NCBI RefSeq assembly: GCF_020164955.1
Contig: NZ_JAIUHG010000011.1
Coordinates: 62,001 to 126,000 of the forward strand
Length of the DNA stretch: 64,000 nt
From: Mesorhizobium sp. CA8
GTDB lineage: Bacteria > Pseudomonadota > Alphaproteobacteria > Rhizobiales > Rhizobiaceae
Direction: 5' to 3'
The translations under genes and the position numbers were made by a program. Under the pieces are notes generated by a model that ran no database searches, had not been told where the DNA came from, and saw nothing but the letters and a program-made list of their open reading frames with translations. Below, in pieces: positions 1-9,431 of this stretch (within the stretch, counting starts at the first letter, position 1; each line of letters begins with the position of its first letter).

Positions 1-1
1 G

Positions 2-607
2 ATCGACTACCGGTCGGTCTATATGCAGGGGCTGATCGACGAGGCCGCCGCCGGCGCGCTGGCGCAAGGGGCGGCGCTTCTTGCCTGGCACGCCAGCCAC
101 GCCTTCTGCTCGAAATGCGGCAACCGCTCGGAGATGCGCGCCGGCGGCTACCGGCGCCATTGCCCTTCCTGCAGCACCGACCACTTTCCGCGCACCGATC
201 CGGTGGCGATCATGCTGACGGTGACGCGCGAAAAATGCCTGCTGGGGCGCGGCAGGCATTTCGCGCCGGGCATGTATTCGGCGCTTGCCGGGTTTATCGA
301 ACCGGGCGAGACGATCGAGGCGGCGGTGCGGCGCGAGACGCTGGAAGAGGCCGGCATCCGGCTCGGCCGCGTCGTCTACCATGCCAGCCAGCCCTGGCCC
401 TTCCCTTATTCGCTGATGATCGGCTGCTTCGGCGAGCCGCTCAACGAGAATATCCAGGCCGACCCCAACGAGCTCGAGGATTGCCGCTGGTTCTTCCGGG
501 ACGAGGTGCGCACCATGCTGGACAGGCAGCATGCCGACGGCCTGATTACACCGCCGAAAGGGGCAATCGCCCATCATCTCATCCGCGCCTGGGTCGACAG
601 CGAATAG
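2..607 (+). CDS. nudC: NADH pyrophosphatase NudC (5' end outside window)
   Basis: Hydrolyses NADH/NAD+ to NMN(H) and AMP and can remove NAD caps from RNA; cytosolic. The frame is open to the window edge, so the N-terminal part (roughly 100 residues of a ~310-residue family) is missing; the first internal ATG is at 23. Seen: a four-Cys zinc ribbon (CSKCG then CPSCS), then a full Nudix box (GFIEPGETIEAAVRRETLEE) and just after it SQPWPFPYS, the motif that separates NudC from other Nudix enzymes. The next gene starts 10 bases downstream behind an AGGAG site, so the two are probably co-transcribed. Confidence 0.93.
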   Translation: MDYRSVYMQGLIDEAAAGALAQGAALLAWHASHAFCSKCGNRSEMRAGGYRRHCPSCSTDHFPRTDPVAIMLTVTREKCLLGRGRHFAPGMYSALAGFIEPGETIEAAVRRETLEEAGIRLGRVVYHASQPWPFPYSLMIGCFGEPLNENIQADPNELEDCRWFFRDEVRTMLDRQHADGLITPPKGAIAHHLIRAWVDSE

Positions 608-617
608 GAGCAGAAGA

Positions 618-923
618 ATGATCCGCCACACCGTCGTGTTCACCTTGAAACATCCGCTGCAGTCGCTGGAGACAAAGCGCTTCCTGCATGACGCGAAGAA
701 GATCCTGACCGGGATCAAGGGCGTCACGCATTTCGAGCAGCTGCGGCAGGTGAGCCCGAAAAACGACTACCAGTTCGGCTTCTCGATGGAGTTCGCCGAC
801 CAGGCGGCCTACACGCGCTACAACGAACATCCCGACCATGTCGCCTTCGTGCGCGACCGCTGGGTGCCCGAGGTCGAGAAGTTTTTGGAGATCGACTACG
901 TGCCGCTGAGCGCGGCAATCTAA
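618..923 (+). CDS. Dabb-family stress-response A/B barrel protein
   Basis: A 101-residue protein of the Dabb (dimeric alpha/beta barrel, PF07876) family. It opens with MIRHTVVFTLK, the beta strand that starts nearly all members, and has the central 'YQFGFSMEFAD' strand followed by 'YNEHPDHVAF'. Members are small dimeric barrels, some induced by stress and a few with enzyme activity; no substrate can be told from sequence. An AGGAG ribosome site lies about 8 bases ahead of the ATG, and the gene follows nudC by 10 bases, so it is likely the second gene of that operon. Confidence 0.85.
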   Translation: MIRHTVVFTLKHPLQSLETKRFLHDAKKILTGIKGVTHFEQLRQVSPKNDYQFGFSMEFADQAAYTRYNEHPDHVAFVRDRWVPEVEKFLEIDYVPLSAAI

Positions 924-1048
924 GCGCAGCCGTGGTAAATAAGGTGAGCCGCCTGGCACACTCCTAGCACGGGGCACAACCAATCACGCGCTTGCGATGG
1001 GTTGCCATCCGCTCGTCGAACCTTGCAATTTCTGCTCAAACGCATTAC

Positions 1049-1068
1049 ATGTGGCTACGTAACCACAT
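1049..1068. promoter_or_regulatory. Inverted-repeat operator ahead of phd-vapC pair
   Basis: ATGTGGCTACGTAACCACAT is a 20-base inverted repeat with one mismatched pair, ending 14 bases before the antitoxin ATG. Phd/YefM antitoxins autorepress by binding such palindromes over their promoter, so this is the expected operator. The repeat is seen; its binding is inferred. Confidence 0.6.
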
Positions 1069-1082
1069 TTGGTGAAATTGAT

Positions 1083-1334
1083 ATGATCACCACGCTTTCG
1101 GGTCGCGAACTCAATCAGGATCTTGGCCGCGCAAAACGCGCTGCCAAGAACGGTCCCGTGATCATCACCGACAGAGGGCGGCCAGCGCATGTCCTCATGT
1201 CGTTCGATGAATATAAACGGCTCACCGGTAAAACGCGGTCGCTCGGTGACATGCTGGCTGCGCCGGAGGCAGGTGACTTTGACCTGCCGCTGCCGCCTCG
1301 CACGGAACGCGCCCAGCCGGTAGACCTTTCCTAA
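1083..1334 (+). CDS. Type II antitoxin, Phd/YefM family
   Basis: An 83-residue antitoxin. The start MITTLSGRELNQD is the usual prevent-host-death N-terminus, followed by 'GPVIITDRGRPAHVLMSFDEY', the DNA-binding fold signature of Phd/YefM, and an acidic, Pro-rich C-terminal tail that would wrap around the toxin. A longer frame from 1002 exists but would run through the operator palindrome, so the ATG at 1083 is preferred. The stop codon overlaps the toxin ATG by one base (TAATG), giving coupled translation. It neutralises the PIN toxin and represses its own promoter (family knowledge). Confidence 0.88.
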   Translation: MITTLSGRELNQDLGRAKRAAKNGPVIITDRGRPAHVLMSFDEYKRLTGKTRSLGDMLAAPEAGDFDLPLPPRTERAQPVDLS

Positions 1335-1759
1335 TGCTGTTGCTCGATACCAATGTCGTATCCGAATTGCGAAAGGTATCGAGCGGTAGGGCGCATCCCA
1401 ATGTCGTGCTCTGGAACGAAACCGTCGATCCTGCCGAAACCTTCATTTCGGCCGTGGTTCTGCACGAGCTGGAGATTGGCGTAAGACTGGTAGAACGCCA
1501 TGATGCCGTTGCTGGCAAAGCATTGCGCAATTGGTTGGAAAATGCGGTTCTCACAACATTCTCCGGTCGAATCCTGCCGCTGGACGAGGCAGCCGCCGTT
1601 CAGACGGCGCAATGGCATGTGCCCAATCCCAAACCGATTAATGACGCCTATATCGCGGCCACGGCCTTCACCCGGCGGATGACGCTGGTGACGCGCAACA
1701 TTGGCGATTTCGAGGGAATGGGAGTAGCGCTGGTAAATCCATGGGACGACCAAGCGTAG
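1334..1759 (+). CDS. vapC: Type II toxin, VapC/FitB-like PIN-domain ribonuclease
   Basis: A 141-residue PIN-domain endoribonuclease, probably cutting tRNA or rRNA when the antitoxin is lost. The acidic metal-binding set is complete: Asp5 in LLLDTNVV, Glu45 in VVLHELEIG, Asp104 in PINDAYIAA and Asp125 in NIGDF. Length and the 'ISAVVLHELEIGV' block are those of the FitB-like subgroup. Start overlaps the antitoxin stop. No active-site loss is visible, so the pair should be functional. Confidence 0.9.
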   Translation: MLLLDTNVVSELRKVSSGRAHPNVVLWNETVDPAETFISAVVLHELEIGVRLVERHDAVAGKALRNWLENAVLTTFSGRILPLDEAAAVQTAQWHVPNPKPINDAYIAATAFTRRMTLVTRNIGDFEGMGVALVNPWDDQA

Positions 1760-1811
1760 GCCTCAACTCATCGTTTCGTGCATGTCTTTGCCCCGACAGG
1801 GGGACACGCCT

Positions 1812-2681
1812 TTAATCCGCTACCTTCCACTGCTCGCGCGAGGCGCTCGCCGGATAGACGCCGAGAATGCGCATTTCGCGCGAGAAGAAGCGCAGCTCGT
1901 CCAGCGCCAGCTTGACCAGGGGGTCGTCCGGGTGACCTTCGATGTCGGCGTAGAACAGCGTCGCAGTGAAGGCGCCAAGCTGGTAGCTCTCCAACTTGGT
2001 CATGTTGATGCCGTTGGTGGCGAAGCCGCCCATCGCCTTATAGAGCGCAGCCGGCACGTTGCGGACACGGAAGATGAAGGTGGTCATCATCTTGGCGTCC
2101 GGCGCGGGGCGCTCCGCCCATTGCTTGTTCTTGGTCAGCACGACGAAACGGGTGACGTTGGAGTCGGTGTCCTCGACATTCTTCTCGATGATGTCGAGCC
2201 CATAGAGCTCGGCGGCTAAAGCCGGCGCCAACGCGGCCATGGTGCGGTCCCTGACCTCCGACACCATCTTGGCCGAACCCGCCGTGTCGCCGGCGACCAC
2301 AGGCTTCCAGCCGTTCTTGCGGATATATTTGCGGCACTGGCCGAGCGCGTGGATGTGGCTGTGGACGGTCCTGATCTCTTCGCGCTTCACGCCCGGCAGC
2401 ACCATGAGCTGAAAGTGGATCGGCAGGAAATATTCGCCAACGATGTGCAGCTTCGATTCCGGCAACAGGTGGTGGATGTCGGCGACGCGGCCGGCGATGG
2501 TGTTCTCGATCGGAATCATGGCGAGATCGGCCTTGCCGGTCTCGACCGCGTTGAAGGCATCCTCGAAGGTCGGGCACGGCAACGGCTCCATCATGGGGAA
2601 CATGTTGCGGCAGGCCGTGTCGGAATTGGCGCCGGGCTCGCCCTGGAAGGAAATTCTGTTGGTCTTTTCAGGCATGCTCAT
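1812..2681 (-). CDS. pheA: Prephenate dehydratase
   Basis: Converts prephenate to phenylpyruvate, the committed step to phenylalanine. The 289-residue protein has the two-lobed dehydratase domain (about 8-190) with 'SFQGEPGANS' at the start and the essential TRF motif at 177-179, then an ACT regulatory domain (about 198-280). In the ACT domain the phenylalanine-binding ESRP motif reads ESYQ (231-234), as in many alphaproteobacterial versions, so feedback control by Phe is likely but may differ in detail. There is no chorismate mutase domain. It follows kdsB by 3 bases on the same strand and must share its transcript. Confidence 0.95.
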   Translation of the reverse strand: MSMPEKTNRISFQGEPGANSDTACRNMFPMMEPLPCPTFEDAFNAVETGKADLAMIPIENTIAGRVADIHHLLPESKLHIVGEYFLPIHFQLMVLPGVKREEIRTVHSHIHALGQCRKYIRKNGWKPVVAGDTAGSAKMVSEVRDRTMAALAPALAAELYGLDIIEKNVEDTDSNVTRFVVLTKNKQWAERPAPDAKMMTTFIFRVRNVPAALYKAMGGFATNGINMTKLESYQLGAFTATLFYADIEGHPDDPLVKLALDELRFFSREMRILGVYPASASREQWKVAD

Positions 2682-2684
2682 GTC

Positions 2685-3413
2685 TCATTTTGAAAGGATT
2701 TGCCTGGCGCGTTCGAGATCGTGCGGCGTGTCGACGCCGAGCGGCAGCGATTTGACGATCTCGGCGTCGATGCGCATACCGGCTTCCAGCGCGCGCAGCT
2801 GCTCCAGCCGCTCGCGCCGCTCGAGCGGCGACGGCTTGAGCGCCACGAAGCGTTCGAGCGCCGCACGGCGATAGGCATAGAGGCCGATATGATGGTAGAG
2901 CGGCCCCTCGCCCCAGGGCGCGGTGGCGCGGGTGAAATAAAGCGCTCTCAGCCGTGTCGACGACAGCGACGAGCCGACGATCTTGACGACATTGGGATTG
3001 GTCTTCTCCTCCTCGCGCACGATCTCGACGCCGAGCGTGGCGATATCGACCGACTTGTCCTCAAACGGCCGCAGCGACGCGCCGATGATCTCGGGGTCGA
3101 TAGTCGGCAGATCGCCCTGAACGTTGACGATCGTTTCCACCCGCTTTTCGGGGTCGAGGGCCGTCAGCGCCTCGAAGATGCGGTCGGAGCCCGATTCGTG
3201 ATCCGCGCGGGTCATGGCAGCCTCGAAGCCATGCGCCCGCACGGCCTGCGCGACGGCTTCGGTGTCGGTCGCCACCACCACGCGGCCAAGCCCGGCCTCG
3301 GCGGCGCGGCGGGCGACATGGACGATCATCGGCGCGCCCGCAATGTCGGCCAGCGGCTTGCCCGGCAGACGCGTCGAGGCCATGCGGGCGGGGATCAGGA
3401 TCAAGGTGGACAT
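2685..3413 (-). CDS. kdsB: 3-deoxy-manno-octulosonate cytidylyltransferase
   Basis: Activates Kdo to CMP-Kdo for lipopolysaccharide inner-core synthesis in the cytosol. The 242-residue protein begins [20 protein letters not shown], the nucleotide-binding motif of the family, and has VQGDLPTID (CTP/Mg site) and '[10 protein letters not shown]' (sugar site). An upstream in-frame start at 3455 would add 14 residues outside the conserved fold, so the ATG at 3413 is used. First gene of a two-gene kdsB-pheA unit. Confidence 0.94.
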   Translation of the reverse strand: MSTLILIPARMASTRLPGKPLADIAGAPMIVHVARRAAEAGLGRVVVATDTEAVAQAVRAHGFEAAMTRADHESGSDRIFEALTALDPEKRVETIVNVQGDLPTIDPEIIGASLRPFEDKSVDIATLGVEIVREEEKTNPNVVKIVGSSLSSTRLRALYFTRATAPWGEGPLYHHIGLYAYRRAALERFVALKPSPLERRERLEQLRALEAGMRIDAEIVKSLPLGVDTPHDLERARQILSK

Positions 3414-3605
3414 CGGATTTTTGGGCGGCCGAAAAAAGCGGATGGAAAGTGGCAAAAGGTCTCACTGGAAGCGCCCTTATAGGTGTTGCAACGCCAGAGC
3501 AAAAGACCTAGTTTCCGCCCGGTTTGACTGGCCTTTCAGGGCAGTTCGCGATACCGACGGACGGAGTGGACGGGACGGTCCGCCGGAAAAGGGAGCAAGG
3601 GGCAT

Positions 3606-4295
3606 ATGGATTCCAACGAAGTCAACAAGCTGCTCGGCGGATTTCTGGGAACCTGCTTCATCGTCTTTTCAATAGGCCTCGTCTCGGACGGGCTGTTCGC
3701 CTCGCCGGCGCCCGAAAAGCCCGGCTTCGCCATCGAAGCTCAGGAGCCGACCGAAGGCGGTCCGGCCGCGCCTGCCGCGGCTGAAAAGCCGATCGCCGAC
3801 CTGCTTGCCACCGCCAATGCCGAAGCGGGCGCCGCCATCTTCAAAAAGTGCCAGGCCTGCCATTCGGGCGAAAAGGGCGGCCCGAACAAGGTCGGTCCGG
3901 ACCTTTGGGACATCGTCGACCGCCCCGTCGCCGAGCATGAGGGCTTCGCCTATTCGGCCGGCATGAAGGATTTCTCCCAGGGCGGCCAGGAGCACTGGAC
4001 CTATGAGAACCTCAACCACTTCATCACCGCGCCCAAGAAGTTCGTGAAGGGCACGGCGATGGGCTTTGCCGGCCTGCCGAAGGAGGAAGACCGCGCCAAC
4101 GTGATCGCCTATCTGCGCACGCTGTCGGACAATCCGAAGCCGCTGCCGCAGCCGGGCGCTTCGGCCGAAGCCAAGCCCGCCGAAGGCGCCAAGCCGGCGG
4201 AAGGTGCCGCACCCGCGAAGCCCGCGGAAGGCGCCGCGCCGGCCAAGCCGGCCGAGGGAACCGCTCCGGCCAAACCCGCCGCGCCCGCCCAATAA
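3606..4295 (+). CDS. cycM: Membrane-anchored cytochrome c (CycM-type)
   Basis: A 229-residue class I c-type cytochrome. Residues about 9-30 form an uncleaved N-terminal membrane anchor (GGFLGTCFIVFSIGLVSDGL), followed by a Pro/Ala linker, the haem site CQACH (82-86) and the methionine ligand in GTAMGFAG (Met152). The periplasmic domain probably carries electrons from the bc1 complex to a terminal oxidase, as for rhizobial CycM. The C-terminus (about 170-229) is a low-complexity tail built of AKPAEGAAP-like repeats, an add-on that may vary in length between strains. The start has a GGGAGCAAGGGG ribosome site. Confidence 0.92.
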   Translation: MDSNEVNKLLGGFLGTCFIVFSIGLVSDGLFASPAPEKPGFAIEAQEPTEGGPAAPAAAEKPIADLLATANAEAGAAIFKKCQACHSGEKGGPNKVGPDLWDIVDRPVAEHEGFAYSAGMKDFSQGGQEHWTYENLNHFITAPKKFVKGTAMGFAGLPKEEDRANVIAYLRTLSDNPKPLPQPGASAEAKPAEGAKPAEGAAPAKPAEGAAPAKPAEGTAPAKPAAPAQ

Positions 4296-4320
4296 ACAAT
4301 TTGTCATAAAGACTTCCTTG

Positions 4321-4350
4321 GAAAAGCCGGGTTCGTCCCGGCTTTTCTGT
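4321..4350 (+). terminator. Rho-independent terminator after cycM
   Basis: A perfect 10-bp stem AAAAGCCGGG/CCCGGCTTTT around the loop TTCGT, ending in a T-rich tail, 26 bases after the cytochrome stop. Its symmetry and A-run on the left would let it stop transcription from either side. Confidence 0.85.
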
Positions 4351-4430
4351 TAGAAAGCTGCATGGACGGCGACAAAGGCGGCACTTGCGGTTTTCACCGG
4401 CGTCAAATGATCTAGATTGCGGGTGGCAGA

Positions 4431-4473
4431 GCAATTCCAGGAAAGCGGAACCGGGTTTTCCGTCCGGAATTGC
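4431..4473. repeat. Extragenic palindrome, GCAATTCC...GGAATTGC family (copy 1)
   Basis: GCAATTCC and GGAATTGC arms enclose an inner GGAAAGCGG/GGTTTTCC core. A second, inverted copy lies at 42598-42641. This is a short dispersed rhizobial palindrome rather than a gene-specific site. Confidence 0.7.
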
Positions 4474-4548
4474 GTCGAAACAAGCGATAGAGCGGCCGTC
4501 GTTCCCATGAAACGATGAATGCTCCAGGGCTCGCGACGAGGAGAACGC

Positions 4549-6429
4549 ATGACGGTTGGCCGTTTCCGCACGCTTTTCGCATCGGCATTGGTGTTCGCCT
4601 TCGCCGCCAGCCTGCAGGCCGGCTTCGCCGATGAGTGGCGCACGACGTCGTCGCTGATCGGACCTTCAAAATACGGCGATAATTTTCAGCGCTACGACTA
4701 CGTCAATCCGGATGCGCCGAAGGGCGGAACGTTGAACCGCGTGGTTGTCGGTACTTTTGACAGCTTCAATCCCTACATCGTGCAGGGTTCCGCAGCCGCC
4801 GGCTTTGCGCAGTTCGGCGGCGGGCTGCTTTACGACACGCTGATGGACCAGGCTACCGACGAAGGCAGTGTCAGCCACCCGTTGGTCGCCGAGGCCTACA
4901 AATATCCGGCCGACTATTCGTCCGCGACCTACCGGCTCGATCCGCGAGCAAAATGGCATGACGGCCAGCCGATCACCGTCGACGACGTGGTCTGGTCGTT
5001 CAATGTGCTGAAAGCGAACGCCCCGCAATATAACCGTTATTTCGAGAACGTCACCGACGCTGTGGCGATCTCCGACCGAGAGGTCGAATTCCATTTCAAC
5101 CAGAAGGGCAACCGCGAGCTGCCCAAGATCATCGGCGATCTGGTCGTTTTGCCCAAGCACTGGTGGGAAGGGACGGATGCCAGCGGCAAGAAGCGCGACA
5201 TCACCAGGCCGACGCTGGAGCCGCCGCTGGGCTCCGCCGCCTACAAGATTGCCAGCTTCAAGCCGGGCTCGGAGATCGTCTGGCAGCGCGTTCCCGACTA
5301 TTGGGGTGCGAAGCTGCCGGTGAAGATCGGTCGCGAGAATTTCGATACCCAGCGCTTCACCTACATTCTCGACGACAACGCCGCCTGGCAGGCCTTCACC
5401 AAGGGTGGGCTGGACGACATCAAGCCGGAAAACAGCTCTCGGCGATGGAATACGGCGTATAATTTTCCGGCGGTGAGCGCCGGCGACGTGGTCAAGCAGG
5501 TGTTCAAGACCACCTCGCCGGAACCCATGCAGGCCTTCATACTCAACCAGAGACGGCCGTTGTTTCAAGACCGCCTCGTGCGCGAGGCTCTGACGCTTCC
5601 GTTCGATTTCGAAACGATGAACCGCACGCTCTTCTACAATTCGAACACACGCACCCGTAGCTATTTCCAGGCCACGGAGCTGGCGTCGAGTGGACTGCCG
5701 CAAGGCAAGGAGCTGGAAATCCTCGAGAAATACCGCGACAAACTGCCGGCCGAGTTGTTCACGCAGGAGTTTAAGCTACCTGTCTACGACTCGCCGCAGG
5801 CGGAGCGGAAATACCTGAAGCGGGCGGTCGACCTCTTTGCCCAGGCGGGCTGGGTGATCAAGGGCGGCAAGATGGTGAACGCCAACACCGGCGAACCGTT
5901 CAAATTTGAGATCCTCGGCTGGAACGACACCGATCAAGTGATCTCCAGTCCCTGGATCGCCAATCTGCGCAAGATCGGCGTCGACGCCAATCTGCGCATG
6001 ATCGACCAGACGCAATACATCAACCGCGTCAATAATTTCGATTATGACGTCATCACTAGCCAGCTACAGCAGTCGGAATCACCCGGCAACGAGCAACGCG
6101 ATTTCTGGAGTTCGAAGGCCGCCGACACGCCCGGATCGCGCAACTACTCCGGGATAAAGAATCCGGTCGTCGATGCTCTCGTGGACCGGATCATCTTCGC
6201 CACCGATCGAGACGACCTCGTCGCCGCGACCCATGCGCTCGACCGTGTCCTTCTGTGGAACTACTATGTCGTTCCGCAATACTATCGCGCGGTGATTTGG
6301 CTGGCCTATTGGAACAAGTTCGGCATGCCGGAGAAACAGCCCGCTTACCGGGGCGCCGATATCGATTCCTGGTGGATCGATCCTGCGAGGGAAAAGGCGC
6401 TGGCCGCCAAGTACAAAGGCGTCAATTGA
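4549..6429 (+). CDS. yejA: Extracellular substrate-binding protein YejA (first copy)
   Basis: Periplasmic oligopeptide-binding protein (SBP family 5) of a YejABEF importer. The 626-residue precursor has a Sec signal peptide (about 1-28, ending near ALQAGFA) and then the YejA-type opening 'YGDNFQRYDYVNPDAPKGG', the 'WHDGQPITVDDVVWS' block and the 'PPLGSAAYKI' block. The ATG at 4549 has a GAGGAG ribosome site; an upstream frame start at 4519 lacks one. Its stop overlaps the second yejA start (TGATG), so both are co-translated. In Sinorhizobium and Brucella this transporter is linked to survival of host antimicrobial peptides (family knowledge). Confidence 0.93.
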   Translation: MTVGRFRTLFASALVFAFAASLQAGFADEWRTTSSLIGPSKYGDNFQRYDYVNPDAPKGGTLNRVVVGTFDSFNPYIVQGSAAAGFAQFGGGLLYDTLMDQATDEGSVSHPLVAEAYKYPADYSSATYRLDPRAKWHDGQPITVDDVVWSFNVLKANAPQYNRYFENVTDAVAISDREVEFHFNQKGNRELPKIIGDLVVLPKHWWEGTDASGKKRDITRPTLEPPLGSAAYKIASFKPGSEIVWQRVPDYWGAKLPVKIGRENFDTQRFTYILDDNAAWQAFTKGGLDDIKPENSSRRWNTAYNFPAVSAGDVVKQVFKTTSPEPMQAFILNQRRPLFQDRLVREALTLPFDFETMNRTLFYNSNTRTRSYFQATELASSGLPQGKELEILEKYRDKLPAELFTQEFKLPVYDSPQAERKYLKRAVDLFAQAGWVIKGGKMVNANTGEPFKFEILGWNDTDQVISSPWIANLRKIGVDANLRMIDQTQYINRVNNFDYDVITSQLQQSESPGNEQRDFWSSKAADTPGSRNYSGIKNPVVDALVDRIIFATDRDDLVAATHALDRVLLWNYYVVPQYYRAVIWLAYWNKFGMPEKQPAYRGADIDSWWIDPAREKALAAKYKGVN

Positions 6430-8306
6430 TGGGGCGGCGGACCTTGCTTCCTCGCCGCGACTTCCTGGCGCTCGGCGCCGCAGCCACTGCCGCCGTTTTG
6501 CTGCCCGGCCAGGCCTTTGCCGACACCCCGACCGGCGTCAAATTGCATGGCCTGTCGGCCTTCGGCGATCTCAAATACAAGGCCGATTTCACGCACTTCG
6601 ACTATGTCAATGTCGACGCGCCGCAAGGCGGCATCTTCAACTTCTCGCCGCCCAATTGGGGCGCGAACCAGAGCCCGCAGACCTTCAACACACTGAATTC
6701 ATTCGTCCCCAAAGGCGATTCCCCGCAACGCATGGAGATGTGTTTCGATTCCCTGATGGTGCGAGCGCTCGACGAGCCCGACGCGGTCTATGGATTGATC
6801 GCCGACGGTGTCACAATCTCAGACGACCGCAACGGCTTCACCTTCTCGCTGCGCCCGCAGGCGCGCTTCCATGACGGCACGCCGCTCACCGCCAAAGACG
6901 TCGCCTTCACCTTCAAGCTGCTGAAAGACAAAGGGCATCCGGACTACGCGCTGTCGCTGACGCATCTGGATGACGCGGTGGCGAAGGACACCCACACGGT
7001 AGAGCTCAAATTCTCCGGCAAGCAGTCGGCCCGCACCATCCTCAACGTGGTCGGATTTCCTATCCTTTCGAAGGCCTTCTTTACGGCCAACCCGTTCGAT
7101 TCCTCGCAGCTCAACCCCCCGCTCGGCTCGAGCGCCTACAAGGTCGGGCGCTGGTCGGCCGGCGCCTGGATTGAATATGAGCGGGTAACCGACTATTGGG
7201 GCAACGACCTGCCGGTGAATCGCGGCCAGAACAATTTCGACCGTATCCGCATCGAGTTCTACCAGGACCGCACGGCCGCCTTCGAGGCTTTCAAGAAGGG
7301 CGAAATCCTCTACCGGGAGGAGTTCACCTCGCGTGTTTGGGCGACGGCCTACGACTTTCCTGCCTTTACCGCCGGCAAGGTGATCAAGCGTGAGTTCCCA
7401 GCCGAGACAACGCCGTCCATGCAGGCCACCGCGGTCAACCAGCGGCGTGAGCAGTTCAAGGATCCGCGCGTGCGGCAGGCGATCGCGCTCTGCTTCGACT
7501 TCGAATGGACACGGCGCAACTTTTTCTATGGTTCCTATGAGCGTTCGCAATCCTGCTTCGAAAAATCCGACTTCCGTGCCGCGGGCATGCCGACGCCGCA
7601 GGAGTTGAAGTTGCTGGAACCTCTGCGCGAGCAGCTGCCGCCGGAGACCTTCGGCGAAGCGGTGACGCAGCCGGCCTCGGACGGGTCCGGGCGGGACCGC
7701 AAGCAACTGAGCGCGGCATTGAAGCTGCTCGCTCAGGCCGGCTGGAAACGCTCCGGTGACTTCGTGGTCAATGACAAGGGCGGGCGGCTGACGGCCGAAT
7801 TCCTGGTCGACGACGAGACCTTCGTGCAGGTCTATTCGCCCTGGGTCGCCAACATGAAGGCCATCGGCATCGATGCCTCGATCCGCCTGGTGGATTCAGC
7901 GCAGTACCAGCTCAGGCAATCGACATTCGATTTCGACCTGCTCTCGGCGGCCTTCAATTTCAGCGCCACGCCGACCCGCGACGATCTGGAAATTTTCTTC
8001 CATTCGCGCAGCGCCTCAGTATCGGGTTCGCGCAACCTGCCGGGCGTTGCAAGCCCGGCAGTCGATGCGTTAATCGATGCCGTGGGCGCTGCCAGGGATC
8101 GGGAAAGCCTGACCACCGCCATGCGCGCGTTGGACCGGGCCTTGCGCGCGCGGCGCGATTGGATTCCAAGTTGGTATCTGGCGAATCATCGAAGCGCCTA
8201 TTGGGACATGTTCGGCTTCCCCGATCAGAAACCCGATTTCGGCTTTCCGGTCGAGGCGCTGTGGTGGTTCGATAAGGGCAAGGCGGCAAAGATTGGCAAA
8301 GCCTGA
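6429..8306 (+). CDS. yejA: Extracellular substrate-binding protein YejA (second copy, Tat signal)
   Basis: A 625-residue paralogue of the preceding protein: same family 5 SBP fold with 'FTHFDYVNVDAPQGG', 'RFHDGTPLTAKDVAFTFKLL' and 'PPLGSSAYKVGRW'. It carries a twin-arginine signal (RRDFLALGAAA) instead of a Sec one, so it is probably exported folded. The frame is open upstream to 6255, but the overlapped ATG at 6429 places the Tat motif at the N-terminus. A 30-base gap leads to the permease gene. The two binding proteins could deliver different peptides to one membrane complex. Confidence 0.92.
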   Translation: MGRRTLLPRRDFLALGAAATAAVLLPGQAFADTPTGVKLHGLSAFGDLKYKADFTHFDYVNVDAPQGGIFNFSPPNWGANQSPQTFNTLNSFVPKGDSPQRMEMCFDSLMVRALDEPDAVYGLIADGVTISDDRNGFTFSLRPQARFHDGTPLTAKDVAFTFKLLKDKGHPDYALSLTHLDDAVAKDTHTVELKFSGKQSARTILNVVGFPILSKAFFTANPFDSSQLNPPLGSSAYKVGRWSAGAWIEYERVTDYWGNDLPVNRGQNNFDRIRIEFYQDRTAAFEAFKKGEILYREEFTSRVWATAYDFPAFTAGKVIKREFPAETTPSMQATAVNQRREQFKDPRVRQAIALCFDFEWTRRNFFYGSYERSQSCFEKSDFRAAGMPTPQELKLLEPLREQLPPETFGEAVTQPASDGSGRDRKQLSAALKLLAQAGWKRSGDFVVNDKGGRLTAEFLVDDETFVQVYSPWVANMKAIGIDASIRLVDSAQYQLRQSTFDFDLLSAAFNFSATPTRDDLEIFFHSRSASVSGSRNLPGVASPAVDALIDAVGAARDRESLTTAMRALDRALRARRDWIPSWYLANHRSAYWDMFGFPDQKPDFGFPVEALWWFDKGKAAKIGKA

Positions 8307-8336
8307 CATGATCGTTCGCGCGGGGCCCGTCGCCTG

Positions 8337-9431
8337 ATGGGCGCCTATATCCTGCGCCGCATTCTTCTGATGATCCCGACGCTGTTCGGCATCATGGCGA
8401 TCTCCTTCGCGGTCATCCAGTTCGCGCCGGGCGGCCCGGTCGAGCAGGTGATCGCCCGGCTGACCAATCAGGGCGGCAACGATCGCCTCGGCAGCGGCGG
8501 TGGCGATGCAGGCGCGACCAATTTCGACGTTGCCGGCGACGTCGGCTCGAAATATCGCGGCGCGCAGGGACTCGATCCCGAATTCATCAAGAAGCTGGAA
8601 AAGCAGTTCGGCTTCGACAAGCCGCCGCTCGAGCGGTTTGGCATGATGCTGTGGAACTATATCCGCTTCGATTTCGGCGACAGCTATTTCCGCGATATCT
8701 CGGTGCTGAATCTGATCCTGGAGAAGATGCCCGTCTCCATCTCCATCGGCCTGTGGATCACGCTTCTGTCCTACCTGATCTCGATCCCGCTCGGCATCCG
8801 CAAGGCGGTGAAGGACGGCTCGACCTTCGACGTATGGACGAGCGGCGTCGTCATCGTCGGCTATGCCATTCCCGGCTTCCTGTTTGGCATCCTGCTCATG
8901 GTGCTGTTCGCGGGCGGTTCGTTCTGGGACTGGTTTCCGCTGCGTGGCATCGTTTCGGACAATTGGGATCAGTTGTCCTGGCCGGGCAAGATCGCCGACT
9001 ATTTCTGGCATATGACGCTGCCGCTGACGGCGCTCGTGCTCTCGGCTTTCGCGACAACCACCCTGCTCACCAAGAACTCCTTCCTCGAGGAAATCCGCAA
9101 GCAATATGTCGTGACGGCGCGTGCCAAGGGACTGTCGGAGCGCAAAGTGCTCTACGGCCACGTCTTCCGCAACGCCATGCTGATCGTCATCGCCGGCTTT
9201 CCGGGCGCCTTCATCTCGGCCTTCTTCACCGGGTCGCTGCTGATCGAGAACATCTTCTCGCTCGACGGCCTCGGCCTGCTCGGCTTCAAGTCGGTGATCG
9301 ACCGCGACTATCCGGTGGTGTTCGCCACCCTTTACATCTTCTCGCTGCTTGGCCTGTTCGTCGGCCTTTTGTCCGACCTGATCTACACCTGGGTCGATCC
9401 GCGCATCGACTTCGAGCGGAGAGACATCTGA
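8337..9431 (+). CDS. yejB: ABC transporter permease YejB
   Basis: Inner-membrane permease of the Yej peptide importer, 364 residues. It starts [20 protein letters not shown], the usual first helix of DppB-type permeases, and has a large periplasmic loop after it, then five more helices with the EAA loop near '[21 protein letters not shown]'. The long inserted loop (about residues 35-90) is typical of YejB. The stop overlaps the yejE ATG (TGATG). Confidence 0.93.
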   Translation: MGAYILRRILLMIPTLFGIMAISFAVIQFAPGGPVEQVIARLTNQGGNDRLGSGGGDAGATNFDVAGDVGSKYRGAQGLDPEFIKKLEKQFGFDKPPLERFGMMLWNYIRFDFGDSYFRDISVLNLILEKMPVSISIGLWITLLSYLISIPLGIRKAVKDGSTFDVWTSGVVIVGYAIPGFLFGILLMVLFAGGSFWDWFPLRGIVSDNWDQLSWPGKIADYFWHMTLPLTALVLSAFATTTLLTKNSFLEEIRKQYVVTARAKGLSERKVLYGHVFRNAMLIVIAGFPGAFISAFFTGSLLIENIFSLDGLGLLGFKSVIDRDYPVVFATLYIFSLLGLFVGLLSDLIYTWVDPRIDFERRDI

